A stretch of DNA of 64,000 nt from Paguma larvata (lineage: Eukaryota; Chordata; Mammalia; Carnivora; Viverridae). Location: the NCBI GenBank assembly GCA_030068075.1, contig CM057833.1:43233587-43297586 (forward strand). The letters run 5' to 3'. Shown here in pieces: positions 10,932 to 22,724 of this stretch. The position numbers were made by a program, and so were the translations under genes. Each line of letters opens with the position of its first letter. The first letter of the stretch is position 1. The notes below the pieces were generated by a model. The model saw nothing but the letters and a program-made list of their open reading frames with translations. It was not told where the DNA came from and did no database searches.

Positions 10932-12060
10932 TTTCTTTCATCCTGTTAACAACCTAGGCATTTGTCTTTGAACTTTTGCTTCCCAGAGAGCATCGGCCTT
11001 CAGTAACCAGCGGCCCAGTGTCAGGGAAGTTTGGAAATAGTAGAAATGTTCTAATTCTAGCCTGTTCTTTTCCAGTATCATTATTTTTCCAAGGAGAAAC
11101 CCTGTGGCTTCTCATCTCCCTGTAATAAGTATTTAAGGGAAGGCACTTGAACTTTGAATGGGGAACTTATTTTCCACTGAGAAAGCTAGTTTTTTCTCCG
11201 TGCTGAAGGTCATTTAATTGACCCAAAGGCTCTTGTGAGTCCTGTTCAAACGACTGTTGGTGGACGATGGCTTTTCTTGGAAATCACGGAGATGACTGAG
11301 ACAGACCTACAGTTCTGGCTGCTCTGCCTTAGGCTGTTTGGCCAGAACACCCAGAAGCCATTTCCCAGCAGGGAACACCCTTCTACTTTTGCATTTGTTA
11401 GGAGGGAAAAGAATCTATAGCCTTCACACATCTCCATTATGGTGATTAGAAATGACAAAAGTCAGAAAGTTACAGAAATGAGGATTAGCTGATGTCTGAG
11501 GATCTAAAAGTCAAATGGTTGCTAATAAGAATAAGAATAATACTGGCTACTGTTCATGGTGTCTATTATGTGTCAGCCCAGTGAGGTGACAGGTCATTTG
11601 TGTCCCTGTCCAAAGAAGTGAAGCAAAGACATGGGGCAGTGCCAAATGGAGGAGAGAGAAGGAACCAACCAGGCCTGCATTCCAAGCTTGGCTGCCAGGA
11701 CCCTGGATGCTCAAGTAAGTCTCTATTGTTCACCATAGGTGAGAGGGGAATTCAAAGAAAACACTCTAAACAACCAAGAGTTATTAGCCAATCAACGAAG
11801 TGTCCTAAAGATTTACAGGGTTCTGTTTGTCAGAGTAATATAACAGATGTACAAAGTTGGTCAGAAAAACGTATTGCGCAGAATAATCTTGAGAATACTA
11901 CCATCTTAAAAAAAAATAGATACTGAGCTGTGTGGTAAAACATGGGGAGATTACTGAGATTCAGAGGTGGGGATTGCTATGGGGTAAGATGCGCATGAAA
12001 GGCTTTTAGAAGAAAAAGTTCACATTGGGTTTTCACAATGGGTTGGATTTATTAAAAGGC
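10932..12060. other. Unassigned sequence
   Basis: A 108-codon forward frame at 11600-11926 has no recognised domain. A donor-like caa|gtaagt lies near 11714 but I see no convincing acceptor upstream. A possible MIR scrap lies at 11540-11600. Confidence 0.35.
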
Positions 12061-12064
12061 CTTT

Positions 12065-12520
12065 GCCTATTGCTCTAGTCCTTTCTTATGTTACTTTGTC
12101 TTCTCTTTCTTCCCACGCACCACATACCCTGATCACACCGAACTACCAACTGTTTCCCCAGGAGCCAAGACAGGTTTCATGTCTCCATGCCCTTGCTCAC
12201 GCTGTCCTGTTGCCTGCATGCCTTCCCTTCTCCAGGTGGAGAACTCCAAGATTTGTTACAAACGCCCCTCTTCTGGGGAGCCCTCCGTGAGCTCCTCAGG
12301 CTGAACTGTTCCCTACTTCCTTCTGTGAGAATTTGGTGTCCATGGGTGGCCTCCTGCATGGACGCTGGCCTTCAAACCTTCACTACACTGTTCTTCTCTC
12401 TGCCCTGTCCCTTCAGTCCTACGGGTGATAACAGCTTTCTGTTATTGCTAGTATCTGGGGGCCTTATAATCCCTCATTTGCTCCTTTATTTGTGTCCCTT
12501 ATATCTAGAATGTTCTTTTA
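12065..12520 (+). mobile_element. L2 LINE 3' remnant
   Basis: The landmarks are catgcccttgctcacgctgt, then ccttcccttctccaggtgga and a decayed ccctccgtgagctcctcagg, all in sense order. The last 80 bases are uncertain. Confidence 0.65.
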
Positions 12521-12541
12521 CCAAAGATTCCCCCCGCCGCC

Positions 12542-12558
12542 TTTTTTTTTTTTTTTTT
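12542..12558. repeat. Poly(T)17 run
   Basis: It follows a short C/G-rich segment (ccccccgccgcc) and has no SINE body attached. Confidence 0.95.
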
Positions 12559-12957
12559 ATTTTGAACCATCTTGGTGACCTCTATTTTCCTGATGGGCAC
12601 AGTTCCCTAAAAAGTCTGTTGTGTGGCTTGCGATGGTCACTTGAATCTCGTTCCCGTCCTCCTACTGCAGCCAGATCAGCTGAGAGCCTGTCGTGGGTTT
12701 TGAGGGAAACCCTCATACCCCCTGCCCCGTGACGAGCGGGCAGTGCAGTACTCTTAGATATGCTGGCCATCCTGGCCATCCCAGCCTCTGCAACAGAGGA
12801 ATGTCCCAACTGGTAGGTAGGGATCTTTTCTTTTCTCAGAGGCTTTCTACCATACCCCCAACTCCAAATGTGATCTTTCTGCAACTTGGCTCCTTAGGGG
12901 GTGATCACGACCAGAGAGAGATGAAAACATGTGTCCTTGTTCCCTGTCTGGGCGCCC
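12559..12957. other. Unassigned sequence
   Basis: No repeat or gene recognised between the poly(T) run and the MLT1 LTR. Confidence 0.35.
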
Positions 12958-13333
12958 ACTTGGTCTGCTCGGGCTGCCGTAACAAAATGCCACAGATTGG
13001 GTAGCTTAACCAATAGACATTTCTTTCTCACACTTCTGGAAGCAGGAAGTGCAAGATCCAGGAATCAGCAGGCTTAGTCTCTCCTGAGGCGTCTTTCCTC
13101 CCTTTGCAGATGGTCACCTTCTTGCTATGTCCTCACATGGCCACTTCTCTGTCACATGTATTCCAGGTGTCTCTTCCTCTTCTTATTAGGACACCAGTCA
13201 GACTGGGCCCCACCCTTATGGCCTTATATTATCTTAATTACCTCCCGGAAGGGCCTGTCTCCAAATATAGCCACACTGGGGATTAGGGCTTCAACATAAG
13301 AATTTGTGGAGGACACAACTCAGTCTGTAACAG
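12958..13333 (-). mobile_element. MLT1-type (ERVL-MaLR) solo LTR, antisense
   Basis: It runs from tctgctcgggctgccgtaac through ctcacacttctggaagcagg, a gtcctcacatggcc stretch and the gacaccagtcagactgggcc block. It ends ggggattagggcttcaacat and cagtctgtaaca. The order and length fit a near-complete MLT1 LTR with no internal region attached. Confidence 0.85.
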
Positions 13334-13416
13334 GCAGTGATGGAAAACATGAAGAAACAGACACACCAGCTCAGACATTTTAGGGAAAAAAAGCCTTATT
13401 TTTTTCTCTTTCTGTC

Positions 13417-13631
13417 TTTTAAAAAATTTTTTAAAAATTGATTTATTTTTGAGAGAGAGCAAGCACGAGGGGAATAAGGGCAGAGAGAGAGGGAGACACA
13501 GAATCTGAAGCAGGCTCCAGGCTCTGAGCTGTGAGCATCGAGTCCAATGCAGAGTTTGAACTCATGAACTGTGAGATCATGACCTGAGCTGAAGTCAGAC
13601 ACCTAACCGACTGAGCCAACCGAGTGCCCCC
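13417..13631 (-). mobile_element. Carnivora SINEC, young type but mutated
   Basis: Antisense with an AT-rich tail. It retains gaatctgaagcaggctccag and ends gagccaaccgagtgcccccc. It lacks the older cttgat block. Pyrimidine-rich flanks hide the TSD. Confidence 0.95.
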
Positions 13632-14129
13632 CTTTTTTTTCCCTCTTTCCATGTAGAAACATAACTCTAACTTTATTAAAGCCCACAGATCTGCCTTAGA
13701 GCTAGCTTTCCATCCTCCCATGGTCTAGAGGGTCAGGCAAGGTCTTAGAAACAAGGCAGTCCTTACTCTGCATGTACACACAGTGCACCATGAGGTCAAC
13801 TGTTTCATTTCTCAGAGTCCCTGTTTCCTCACTTGGTTGAGTTGTTGGGTGAGTACACGAAGTAACTGAGCAAACTTCTGCCCCTTTAAGGACATTTTTG
13901 GAAGAAATCATTAGGCGAACCTCTTCCAGCTGCCATTTTCCAGGATAGTCTGTAATTCATGGGAGCTTTCTTAATAGGCTCCTTAATGGACCCCCCCCCC
14001 CAACAGCTCCTTTCCTTTCAGTGGATGTATCTTACTACTGCAAGCCTGAGCCTAGACACCTTGTCTTCTTCAAAAGACAGGAGTAATGGGTGTGTGAAAG
14101 CAAGTGAGTGTGAGATCTGGTGTCAGGGA
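13632..14129. other. Unassigned sequence with a C11 run
   Basis: A homopolymer of C at about 13991-14001 is the only notable structure. Confidence 0.4.
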
Positions 14130-14280
14130 CAGAAGTCAGGCAAGGTCCTTGTCCTCAGAGAACAGGGCACACTGTTGGAAAATGGATAGGAGATTGCAAC
14201 AATGTGGTGAGGACAGTACGGTAAGGAAGGGGAGTATATACAGGAGCCAGTTCAGGCATGGCCGATTTTCGAGGACAGAT
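14130..14280 (-). mobile_element. Probable L2 3' fragment, antisense
   Basis: caaggtccttgtcctcagag at 14141-14160 and the following gagattgcaacaatgtggtg resemble the antisense L2 terminal region. Weak. Confidence 0.4.
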
Positions 14281-14664
14281 AGCCAGAGTGCCTGAGAGGC
14301 CTTCTACAGAAGTGATGCCTGGTCTCCCCTGGTGGCAGTAGATGTTACTGGCCTTGGACACACAGGGGACCTTCTCCCGTGGTAAGGAATGGGGTGTGTG
14401 TGAAGATATAATCTGATGGACACTTGTGACAGGATCTTGGGGTCTGGCTGTGCCGACTGAAGGAGAGCTGAAGGCCAGGTTGGCTGGGAGCTGCAAAGTC
14501 TGACTTCCTGCTGTTGGCACCTGCACAGGTATCTGGAGGGAGGCAAGGAATCCAGCGGCTGGGTGCAGAGCTTGGGAGTGCACGGGCCATAGGGAGGATG
14601 AATCGGAGAAGGCAGTCAGCTGGTTAGCATGTTCTATCTGCTTTTGCAGGGACAGGTACTGCAA
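14281..14664. other. Unassigned sequence
   Basis: A 218-codon antisense frame (14155-14811) spans this stretch but continues into the SINE, so it is not treated as a gene. Confidence 0.4.
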
Positions 14665-14822
14665 GTGAGGGGGGGGGACAGAGAGAGAAACAGAGAGAGA
14701 GAGAGAGAATCTCATGCTGGGCATGGAGCCTGACTTGGAGCTCCATCTCATGACTGTGAGACAATGACCTGAGCCGAAATTAAGAGTTGGATGCTTAACT
14801 GAATGAGCCACCCAGACACCCC
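14665..14822 (-). mobile_element. Carnivora SINEC, older type, partial
   Basis: G9 run then (ga)n. The body is short, with gaaattaagagttggatgct and a head ending ccacccagacacccc. The A-rich tail and most of the TC-rich body are missing or unrecognisable. Confidence 0.88.
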
Positions 14823-15064
14823 AAAAACATTATGCTTAGCCCTTCACATTTCCGCTATAATTTTTCTCTTTAACCATTAATAATCATCTACTATGTGCTG
14901 AGAAGCCAACATAGAAAGAGAGGAATTCAGTGCACAACCCTGAGAAGAAACCACGTGGCTTGAGGAACAGAGCTGGTAATAGGAGATAAGGAGTGCGCCT
15001 GACTTAGGTCCCATTGGACGTGTTCTCAGTCACCCTGCTGGATCCTCAATACACTTGAGAGGGT

Positions 15065-15280
15065 GCTATGTGGCTGTGTGGAAAGGCAATGACTTTGGCA
15101 CCGGACATGGCCACCTTCAAATGTTGGCTCTACTACTTACCGGTTGTATGACCTTGGTCAAGTTATTTCAACCTCTTCAGCCTTAAATTCCTCCATGTAA
15201 AGTGATAAAACAACGACATCCCTGTATGTTGTCAGGATGAAAAGAGACTAAGTGCACATCTTACAAGTTGGATCCATTCG
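15065..15280 (+). mobile_element. MIR SINE, well preserved
   Basis: It reads actttggcaccggacatggc, then ggctctactacttaccggtt and tgaccttggtcaagttattt, ending tgttgtcaggatgaaaag. Confidence 0.85.
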
Positions 15281-15309
15281 GTAACCCTCCAAGCCTATTC
15301 TGCCTGAGC

Positions 15310-15915
15310 ATCTCTTGAGTCTCCCTCCCTCCCTAATGCCTTGCTACTGTCCTACTTCATTCAGCTTTCCCCGCTTTTGTGCTGCAACTGTCTGTGATCT
15401 GCTCTCCCTGTTCAGTGTCGCCTCTCTCTCATCTGTTTGCAACACCACCTCTGTCTTCCTAAAATTAAATCGAATCATGTCACTACCTGACTTAAAACTC
15501 TTCAAGAGCTTCTTAATGTGATTGAGACCTGCCTACTCCAACATACAGCCTTACTACGTCAACCTCTCTGCCTCATCACACCCTGTACTCTGGCCACACA
15601 GAACTTCGCAGCATCCCTGACAGCCCCCAACTCCTCAGAGCCTGCCCCCTTGAATATGTTGTTTCTCTATTTGGACCCTTTCTTCCTCTCCTCTTCATGT
15701 GGTTATCACCTACTCATTCCTCAGAAATGAGTCGAAGTCTGACTTCCTTGATACTTCAAGCTGGCTCAGGCAGTCTTCTTCTGGCTTCCCCCATCATAGT
15801 ACACAAACCAGGAAGCACACAATCCTCTCCCTCAATGGACTATGGCTCCTTGTGGGCAGGAATGACATCTTCATTTCTACATCCCTTATTGTGGAACCTA
15901 GAATGGGGTTTTGTA
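15310..15915 (+). mobile_element. L2 LINE 3' remnant, about 600 bp
   Basis: Sense order: ctaaaattaaatcgaatcat, then ttaaaactcttcaagagctt, ctctggccacacagaactt, and the end ggctccttgtgggcaggaat. Several forward frames (60-106 codons) run through it and are relics or chance. Confidence 0.75.
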
Positions 15916-16089
15916 ACATCCCTAGACTTGACCAGAGCTGGCTGCATAATTTGTATGGCCTAGTGCAAAGTGAAAATACAGAACCCCATGTTCAAAAGTT
16001 ACCAGTAATTTCAACATGACAACAGCAGAACATTAAACCAAGTGTGGAGCCTTTCTGCAAGCTGGGTCATGTTGACTGTACTGGTTGCT
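15916..16089. other. Short unassigned gap
   Basis: Possibly more of the DNA element to the right; not recognised. Confidence 0.3.
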
Positions 16090-16272
16090 ATTGGCATTTG
16101 GACCAGAGAATTCTTTATTGTTGGGAGCTCTCCTGTGCCTTGTAAAATTCTTAGCAACATTTTTGGTTTCTATTCAATAGATGCCAGTAGCCCTCCTCCC
16201 CAGTTGGGACAACCAAAGGTATCTCCGGACATTGCCAAAGGGTAAAAGGGTTCCTGGTTAGAAACCGATGGT
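16090..16272 (-). mobile_element. MER20-like hAT-Charlie nonautonomous DNA transposon, antisense
   Basis: gatgccagtagccctcctcc, then cagttgggacaaccaaaggt and tctccggacattgccaaagg, ending ggttagaaaccgatgg. These are the standard landmarks of this element on the reverse strand. The left terminus is decayed. Confidence 0.75.
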
Positions 16273-16279
16273 TTAAAAG

Positions 16280-16440
16280 GCCATAGGCACTCGAGGCAGG
16301 CTCTTGGATGTGCCTGTGCTCTGATGGATGTAAGAGTGAAGTGCTGTGGGAAGCCATCCAGGCTGAGGAAAGCTTCCCAGAGGTGTAATGTCTTAGGGGA
16401 AGTCCCAAAGGATAAGTAGGATTTGGACAAATCCTGCTAC
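16280..16440 (-). mobile_element. Probable L2 fragment, antisense
   Basis: A weak match around ttcccagaggtgtaatgtct and aaggataagtaggatttgg. Confidence 0.4.
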
Positions 16441-17224
16441 CTGGCCAAGTAAGCTGACTTAGTAAGAACCTTCAGGGGTGCTGGAGGAGGGCGAGCATCC
16501 AATAGGCAAGGAAGCCTTGGAAACCTCCAAATGAGTCACAGATCTGGTGGTTTTACGTGGTGGGCAGAGCTTCCCCAGGCTGTGAGATTTATAATGAGAA
16601 AACAACTTTGAAGTTCTTCCCTTGGATTTTTTTCAGGGCCAAAGGTAAAGGAAGCTTTGAGGATCATAGGGAGCTCTGGACTGTAAAACTCTGGGCTGGT
16701 TTCCTTAAAAACAGGGGTCGGGCAACTGCCACCCTCAGGCCAGGCCTAATGGCTTTCACATGTTCCTGCCTTGGTCACTCAGTGGAGCCGGATGCATGGC
16801 CTGTCTTCTCATCTCATCAGATTCTTCCACCCCCAAGGGCTCCTGAGAATGCTATAAAAAGGTCACCCCATTTGTCTTGCTGGGAGGAAGGGGTGGTAGC
16901 ATGGAAAGTTGTGGCTTTGATGGTGAGGAATCTAGATGAAAATGGCCTCTGGTATTTCTTGGGACAACTGCTGGGAAACAACACATCAAGACAGATGTCC
17001 AGGAATACACTGATATGGTTGGATGAAAGGACTTTCTCCTCCATAGGTCAGAACAACCTGGTTGAACCTTGATATTGGTCAATATCCTCTGGATCCCATA
17101 CAAATTGCTGCTTGCTTCCCAAGAGGAAGAAAAGTGTAGGTCAGATGAGATTTAAGGGGATGAAAATAATGGGACCCTTTACTGAGTCAGGTCTTATCTG
17201 AAGCCCTTGTTCTTACCTACACAC
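16441..17224. other. Unassigned sequence
   Basis: A forward frame of 171 codons (16557-17072) has no domain. A tiny caggggtcgggcaactgc near 16714 could be the end of a MER3-like element. Confidence 0.35.
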
Positions 17225-17400
17225 TTGCGTCTGAGTTTCTAATCCTCTACATGTTAGCTGTGTGGCTGGGGAAGATTACTTGACTCCTCTGTGCAAAAAG
17301 CTTCTCATTTTTAAAATAGGCACAAGAATAATGTTGACTTCTTCAAAGGTTGTGGTAGAGATAAACTGAGATCTTGCCTGCATGTGAAGGGACTATGGTG
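17225..17400 (+). mobile_element. MIR SINE
   Basis: gttagctgtgtggctgggga, then ttacttgactcctctgtgc and aaaataggcacaagaataat, in MIR order. Confidence 0.7.
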
Positions 17401-17514
17401 GTTTAGCCATGGTGGCTAGAATATCATCCTAACTAATATCATTTGAAAGCTTCTTGTCATCATTTGTCTGATTCAGGCCCCTTTAAGTAAACTTAGCCAT
17501 GTACTGAGAGACAC

Positions 17515-18012
17515 TCTACTATCAGCAAGAGTCTCAGTTGCAAGTAATGAAAATCAACTCTGACATTTTCACAAGAACGTTTTGGAGGCTCCAGAATCAG
17601 CAGACACTAAAGGCCCAGGTTTGGAAGATAGACATATTTGGAAGATAGATGGGAATCAGGGGATTCTCTGATTGTCAGGGAGACAAATAGCAAAAAAGCA
17701 AACACTCATTTTTTTGGAAGATGGCCAGGTTGTACCGTCCATCAGTACCCTTACCACCAATGCTGGACAGCACAGTGACTTTGAAACAGCATTCATCCTC
17801 ATTCATCTGGGCAACTTTGCTGAACGCTTTGGGCAGGAAATAGGGAGCATATATCCCCTATTCACTTTGGCTTCCCTCGTGAGGGTAGGCTGCTTCTCCA
17901 TGTGGGGTCTCCCCCCAAATAAGAGGAGCTGTTGCTGGGTGGCCAATAAGAACTGTCATATGACCCTATGGGCCCCCTCTTTGGCTGCCCAACTTTCATT
18001 CAAAGCTTTCTT
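17515..18012. mobile_element. Unclassified old interspersed repeat, copy A
   Basis: It starts with tcagttgcaagtaatgaaaa, which recurs in altered form at 53520 (ctggctacaagtaacagaag). Later blocks include ccccaaataagaggagct. The family is unknown to me. It ends at the (CA)n array. Confidence 0.45.
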
Positions 18013-18013
18013 C

Positions 18014-18015
<2 letters not shown>

Positions 18016-18066
<51 letters not shown>
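18016..18066 (+). repeat. (AC)n microsatellite, about 25 uninterrupted units
   Basis: Perfect dinucleotide array of 51 bp. The purity predicts high length polymorphism. Confidence 0.98.
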
Positions 18067-18067
<1 letters not shown>

Positions 18068-18835
18068 CTTCCTTATAACTGAAAATGTACTTAGCCTCTC
18101 CCCAAAGGAACAAAGCCAAAGCATCCAGACTGTGCCTCCAGGTTTTTCTAAAACCTCTGAATTAAATTGTAAAGTTCATGGTTACTACTTCCTACATAAT
18201 ATAACAGTGAGTATAAAAGAGAAGGAAGAAGAGGAAACTTCAGTAGAATATAGAAATACTCAACATTGCAAGGAAGGAGAAACAAACGGAGACTCTGTTC
18301 CTCATGTCTGCGTCACTGGAGCTTGTGGCTTTCCTTTACGATTCCATTCCAGTGGTTTTTGTCTTCAAGAACCTGGCCCTTCCCTGGTCACTCTGGTGGG
18401 TGGCTCAAACATTTGGTTTGAGGGGCTACGGGCCCTTGGTATTAGGCTGCAGAAGTTTTCCACTAAATTAAACTATTGGATATGGCAGACTTGGGAGCAA
18501 ATCAGGAAGATCCCAAATTCCGTTTTTCCCACTTCCATGTTCCTATCACTAGCAATCCTATTTTTCCTTGATGGTCAGGATCAAAAATCCTAACCAGTTG
18601 GTGACTGCTCTTATTTTTAGCCTATATTCCAAGTGGCTTAAAGACTCTGAAATGACCAGACAGTCAAGTTAAATTCCAGTTCAGTGTGGCCACTGTTATG
18701 TCCCCTCATGGAAACCTTCCTCTCCAAAGCACCCCCCTCATCATCCCCCAAATCACTGGAACCATTGAAGCCCAAAGTTGTGGGGCTGGGAAGCAAAAGT
18801 TCGTGAGTGAGGATGAGAAGTGTAAACCTTTTTTT
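18067..18835. other. Unassigned sequence
   Basis: A 153-codon forward frame (18132-18593) shows no domain and is not supported as a gene. Confidence 0.35.
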
Positions 18836-20460
18836 TAATCTCTTGGTGCTGAACACTTTATTCTGGCTATGGTGGCGACATCACCATAAACTGTTTCATT
18901 GTTTAGAGCATTTATCACCTTCTGTAGGCTAGTGCCCCACCTTATGAAGTGTTACCCTTCTGGCATGGTGACTGATTCTTCAACCAACCCAAATACCATT
19001 CTGTGAGTACAGCAGCTCCTGCAAAAGGGTACATCCTAAAACAAATGAATCCCATGGGCATAAAACCATTGCCTCCCTGCCTCCCTCCCTCCCTCTCTTT
19101 GCAAAGCAAACAAAGAAATGTTACTACTTGAAGTTTTGCTTCCTGGGTAGATCTCCCTTCTCCACAGTTCTTGAGTGGAACTATAAAACATTACAGCGTG
19201 CCCGTGTCAGTTGACTAATCACAGTTATCTTCCATGGAGCTGTAGGAACGGGTGGATGGACAAGATGCCTCATGGCAGGTGCAGGCATGCTGGGAATGTG
19301 AGCATCCTGCCCCAGCCATTACTTACGTCTTAAGAACCTATTGAGCCTGGTCTCTGATATGCCATTTTTATCTGATGATGGGATCCACTGGGCATGGCAC
19401 TTTAGGGCTCACTGGATCATATAACATCCTGTTCATAATGCTCTGCTGGGGATGTGTGCTTATTTTGTGCCCCATTTTTAGTCTATCAGGGCCCCAGAGA
19501 AACTCAAGCAATGTTGTCTAAAAGGAGCCAAACTATTTGCTGAATGGAGCCTGGATTTGCTGTTAGACTTCAAGGGCTTTTTACTGTGAGTCTTGTACTG
19601 AGGCTTGCTGTGAGTGCCATACAGTATTCTGGTCTCTCATTCTCGTGGGCTTTATCTCCCACCCCGCTGGGTTGCATGTATCCTACTCAGTGCTTGCTAG
19701 TGCCCACATTCTGATCCTAACAAAACGATGCTATTAAGGTCATGGGCTAACATTTTGCAGCCTGGATGGGAAGATGGCCAAGGTCTCTGTGGCTTAAAGT
19801 GTAGCACAGTCTGGAAGTTTTGATATCTCCTCGAGTACACTGATGTTTCTTCCAGGTGAAAGCAAACATCTTCTCATGTTTTCTGATGCTTGGTATAGAA
19901 AGAAAAATCAGTCACTGCTTACCGAGCGTCATGTTTATGATTTACGGTAAGGAGAAAATCTAGAACAACAATTTTTGTTGGAGATACCACCTATTTCCCT
20001 TTCTTCGAAGTCAACATTGCTCTTCAACGTCAATCACAGATGATGCTAGAAGTCTCTGGAACTCTGCCTCTGAGTTCCCTAGGCCCCATAAATAACATTC
20101 TTCTTCCCCTTTTGAGTATAAAGCCCATTCAGCAATAGATACAGTAATCACATACTAAATCATCACATTTATTAATGATAAAGCTGACTGCAGACATGCT
20201 TTGAGATCTGAGGCCAAGTGGGTTTGCTTATATTTCACTCCTGATATTTTGACTCTTCCAAGTCATCGGCACAGTGTGCCTTGTGCTAGGACCACAACTT
20301 GCCATGGTGAACTTATGGCATGGAGGAGAAAAACCTTTGTGTTCCTTTAGACAGACTGGTTTAGAAAAAGAGGAGGAAGTAGCCTCATGGATTCAGTTTA
20401 GTTCCTAGACTTACCAATTACATATGTCACCTTGGTGGTGACTTTTTCTCATCCTGTGGA
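18836..20460 (-). mobile_element. Probable ERV (ERVL-like) internal remnant, antisense
   Basis: The stretch has the even, moderately decayed texture of an old provirus interior. Segments such as ggtacatcctaaaacaaatg (19028) and tcttcaacgtcaatcacaga (20021) recall antisense ERVL internal sequence. No long open frame exists. A (CCCT)n-like patch lies at 19072-19100. The assignment rests on memory and is tentative. Confidence 0.4.
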
Positions 20461-21333
20461 GAAAAATCAATGAGGAATGGAGGAAGAGTCTGGCAGGACT
20501 ATTCTAACTGCAATACCTCCACGTGAAGACATGAGTCTGGGGAGATGGAAGTTATGCCCACATCCCTTCCTATGTCTGTGACTCCCCACCCCTGGATCTG
20601 CCTGTGCCTACCGTGAATACATCTTCTGCTTTGCCCTGCTTGCTCTGATGCCTCACAGGTGGGCTTAGGCTACATGTGTGTGCTGTGGTTTCCAGGGCAG
20701 GCACTGAAGAGCATCTCTCGTCCTCAGTGGTCATGGTGAAAGGCAGGACCCCGCGTCCATCAGTAACATGTACAATGGGAGACTCCTCCCAAATAGGAAA
20801 GGGGATTGGAGATGGAACAGCCAAAAAAACTGAATAATTGCCGCTCCACTCCCCAAATGCATACAAGTCTATTCACTCCAGATGGGTGCATGTCACCTCT
20901 GTCATCACCAAAGCAACTTCTGGTTTGCAGGTTTTGACTCTCTGTCCTCACCTACTTCTTGAGCTCTCCGGCTCTGCTACCTGGCCGAGGGCTCCCAGCT
21001 CGGTTTCAGAACTCTCCTCCAGGACATACCTTTTGACCCCTGTCTCCCTGAAGTTGCAGAAAAGGGAGGCTTCTCCCTGCCCTGCTTCAGCCTAGGGGGT
21101 CCGTGCATTTCATCGGGGCTCTGCTTTAGTTCAGAACATCCAACGCCCTTAAGTCGTCTTCACCCTTGCAATGCTTCTGCTTTGGAGGGGTGGGGCTCAC
21201 CCTCCTCATTATTCTCTACTTGTGCTTCTCAATGTTATGATAGGGCAGCATCAGAGTGGGCAGAAGGGAAGACCTCACGGGAAGAAAACCATTCTGTGAA
21301 TCTGGAGAGGGACCTTGTGTTCCTTTCCTAGAA
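20461..21333. other. Unassigned sequence
   Basis: No clear repeat. It may include the LTR belonging to the ERV-like block on its left. Confidence 0.3.
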
Positions 21334-21764
21334 CTGTCCCCAACGAAGTGCCGCGGTCTGGGCTGCTTAACGCAGGAGAAATTTATTCTCTCAGAGTTCT
21401 GGAGGCTAGAGTCTGAAATCCAGCTTTTGAGAGGTTGGCTCCTCCTGGGAGTCCCCAGGGGGAGTCTGTTCTGCGCCTCTCTCCCAGATTCTGGGGACTG
21501 TCAGTGGTCCTTGACATTCCTGGGCTGGTAGCTGTGCGGCCCCAATCTCTGCCTCCGACTTCGCATCTCTGCTTCCGGTGCACCCGTGTCTCTCCTCCTC
21601 TTCTTATGAGGACACCCGTCAGATTAGATTGGGGCCCACCCCACTCCAGTACGGCCTCACGTGAACTTGAGGATATTTGCAAAGTCCCTGTTTCCAAAAC
21701 AAGGTCACAGTCACAGATACTGGGGGTTAGGACATTTTTGTGCGACTCAATTCAACCCACGACA
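21334..21764 (-). mobile_element. MLT1-type (ERVL-MaLR) LTR, antisense
   Basis: agagttctggaggctagagt at 21393, tcttatgaggacacccgtca at 21602, then tgggggttaggacatttttg and a terminal aattcaacccacgaca. It is a different, more diverged subfamily from the copy at 12958. Confidence 0.8.
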
Positions 21765-22030
21765 GTGCTAAGTTCTGAAGAGAGTTCTCTCAACTTTGTT
21801 TCCTTAAACCTCATGCATGTGTGTTGTCTTTGAAATGAAGAATATTTTAGAAGTAGTTCCTCTCCCAAAGTTTTCTATCTTAATTATTGCCACTAAATAC
21901 AATGTTTAAAATTCAAGAATCTACAAGCTGCGTGTCTGTTGAAAAATGTCCTCTGGTTATTGGTGTGGCTTGCTCTGAAGGAAGGAAAGGAACTCTTTGA
22001 ATTCCGGCCCAGGAAGAAATAATAATTCCT
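21765..22030. other. Unassigned sequence
   Basis: Nothing recognised. Confidence 0.35.
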
Positions 22031-22257
22031 GGGGCGCCTGGGTGGCTCAGTCGGTTAAGCGTCTGACTTCAGCTCAGTGATGATCACAGTTCCTGAGTTC
22101 GAGCCCTACGTCAGGCTCTGTGCTGATGGCTCAGAGCTTGGAGCCTGCTTCGGATTCTGTGTCTCCCTCTCTGCATTCCCCACCCCCCCCAACGCTCATA
22201 CTCTGTCTCTCTTTCTCTTTCTCAAATAAACATTAAAAAAATAAAAAAATAAAAAAA
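22031..22257 (+). mobile_element. Carnivora SINEC, young type, full length
   Basis: Sense copy starting ggggcgcctgggtggctcag with an A/T-rich tail of repeated ataaaaaa. TSD aattcct at 22024-22030 and 22258-22264. Confidence 0.97.
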
Positions 22258-22454
22258 ATTCCTGAGTTGAAATACTAAGATTCTAGGTAAAGTGGGAATC
22301 ATTAAATGGGAAGACTTGGTTTTCAGGAGGGGAAAAAAATCAAACAGATAAAATGCCCTTCAATCTAGGATAGGGTCAAGCCTCCACATGAGACCAGAAG
22401 GATCTTTCAAATGTTTTTATTTTAGTTCAACATTTCTGTCCGTAAGGATCATAT

Positions 22455-22685
22455 GATTCAATAGTAATAATAGCCTTTCAATTTTTTTTTCAATTAATGG
22501 GCTTATTAAGTGTGTCATGTAGTGAATCACTTGTGCCTCAAGATAACTGTGAGAGACTTCCATTTTACCTATAAGAAAATTAAGCCAGACCAGAGAGATG
22601 ACTTGTCTTGTCCAAGATCAAATGGCCCATCTCCCATGGAGCTAAGAGTGCTGATTCTCTGGCCGGAAGTCCCAAATAATTCTGC
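22455..22685 (-). mobile_element. MIR SINE, antisense
   Basis: cttattaagtgtgtcatgta, the core ttccattttacctataagaa and acttgtcttgtccaagatca occur in antisense order. Confidence 0.75.
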
Positions 22686-22724
22686 AAGGGCATGCTGGCA
22701 GAGGGTGTGGGCTTTTCTTTATTT

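Noticed and set aside
12187..12732. 181-codon forward open frame
   Set aside because: It runs through an L2 remnant and the T17 run (a phenylalanine string), so it is not a gene.
14155..14811. 218-codon antisense open frame
   Set aside because: It starts in an older SINEC and runs through unassigned DNA and L2-like sequence. No domain or splice context.
22031..22110. tRNA-like sequence at SINE heads (all 20 copies)
   Set aside because: These are the tRNA-derived promoters of SINEC elements. They have no intact acceptor stem or anticodon loop and are flanked by TSDs.
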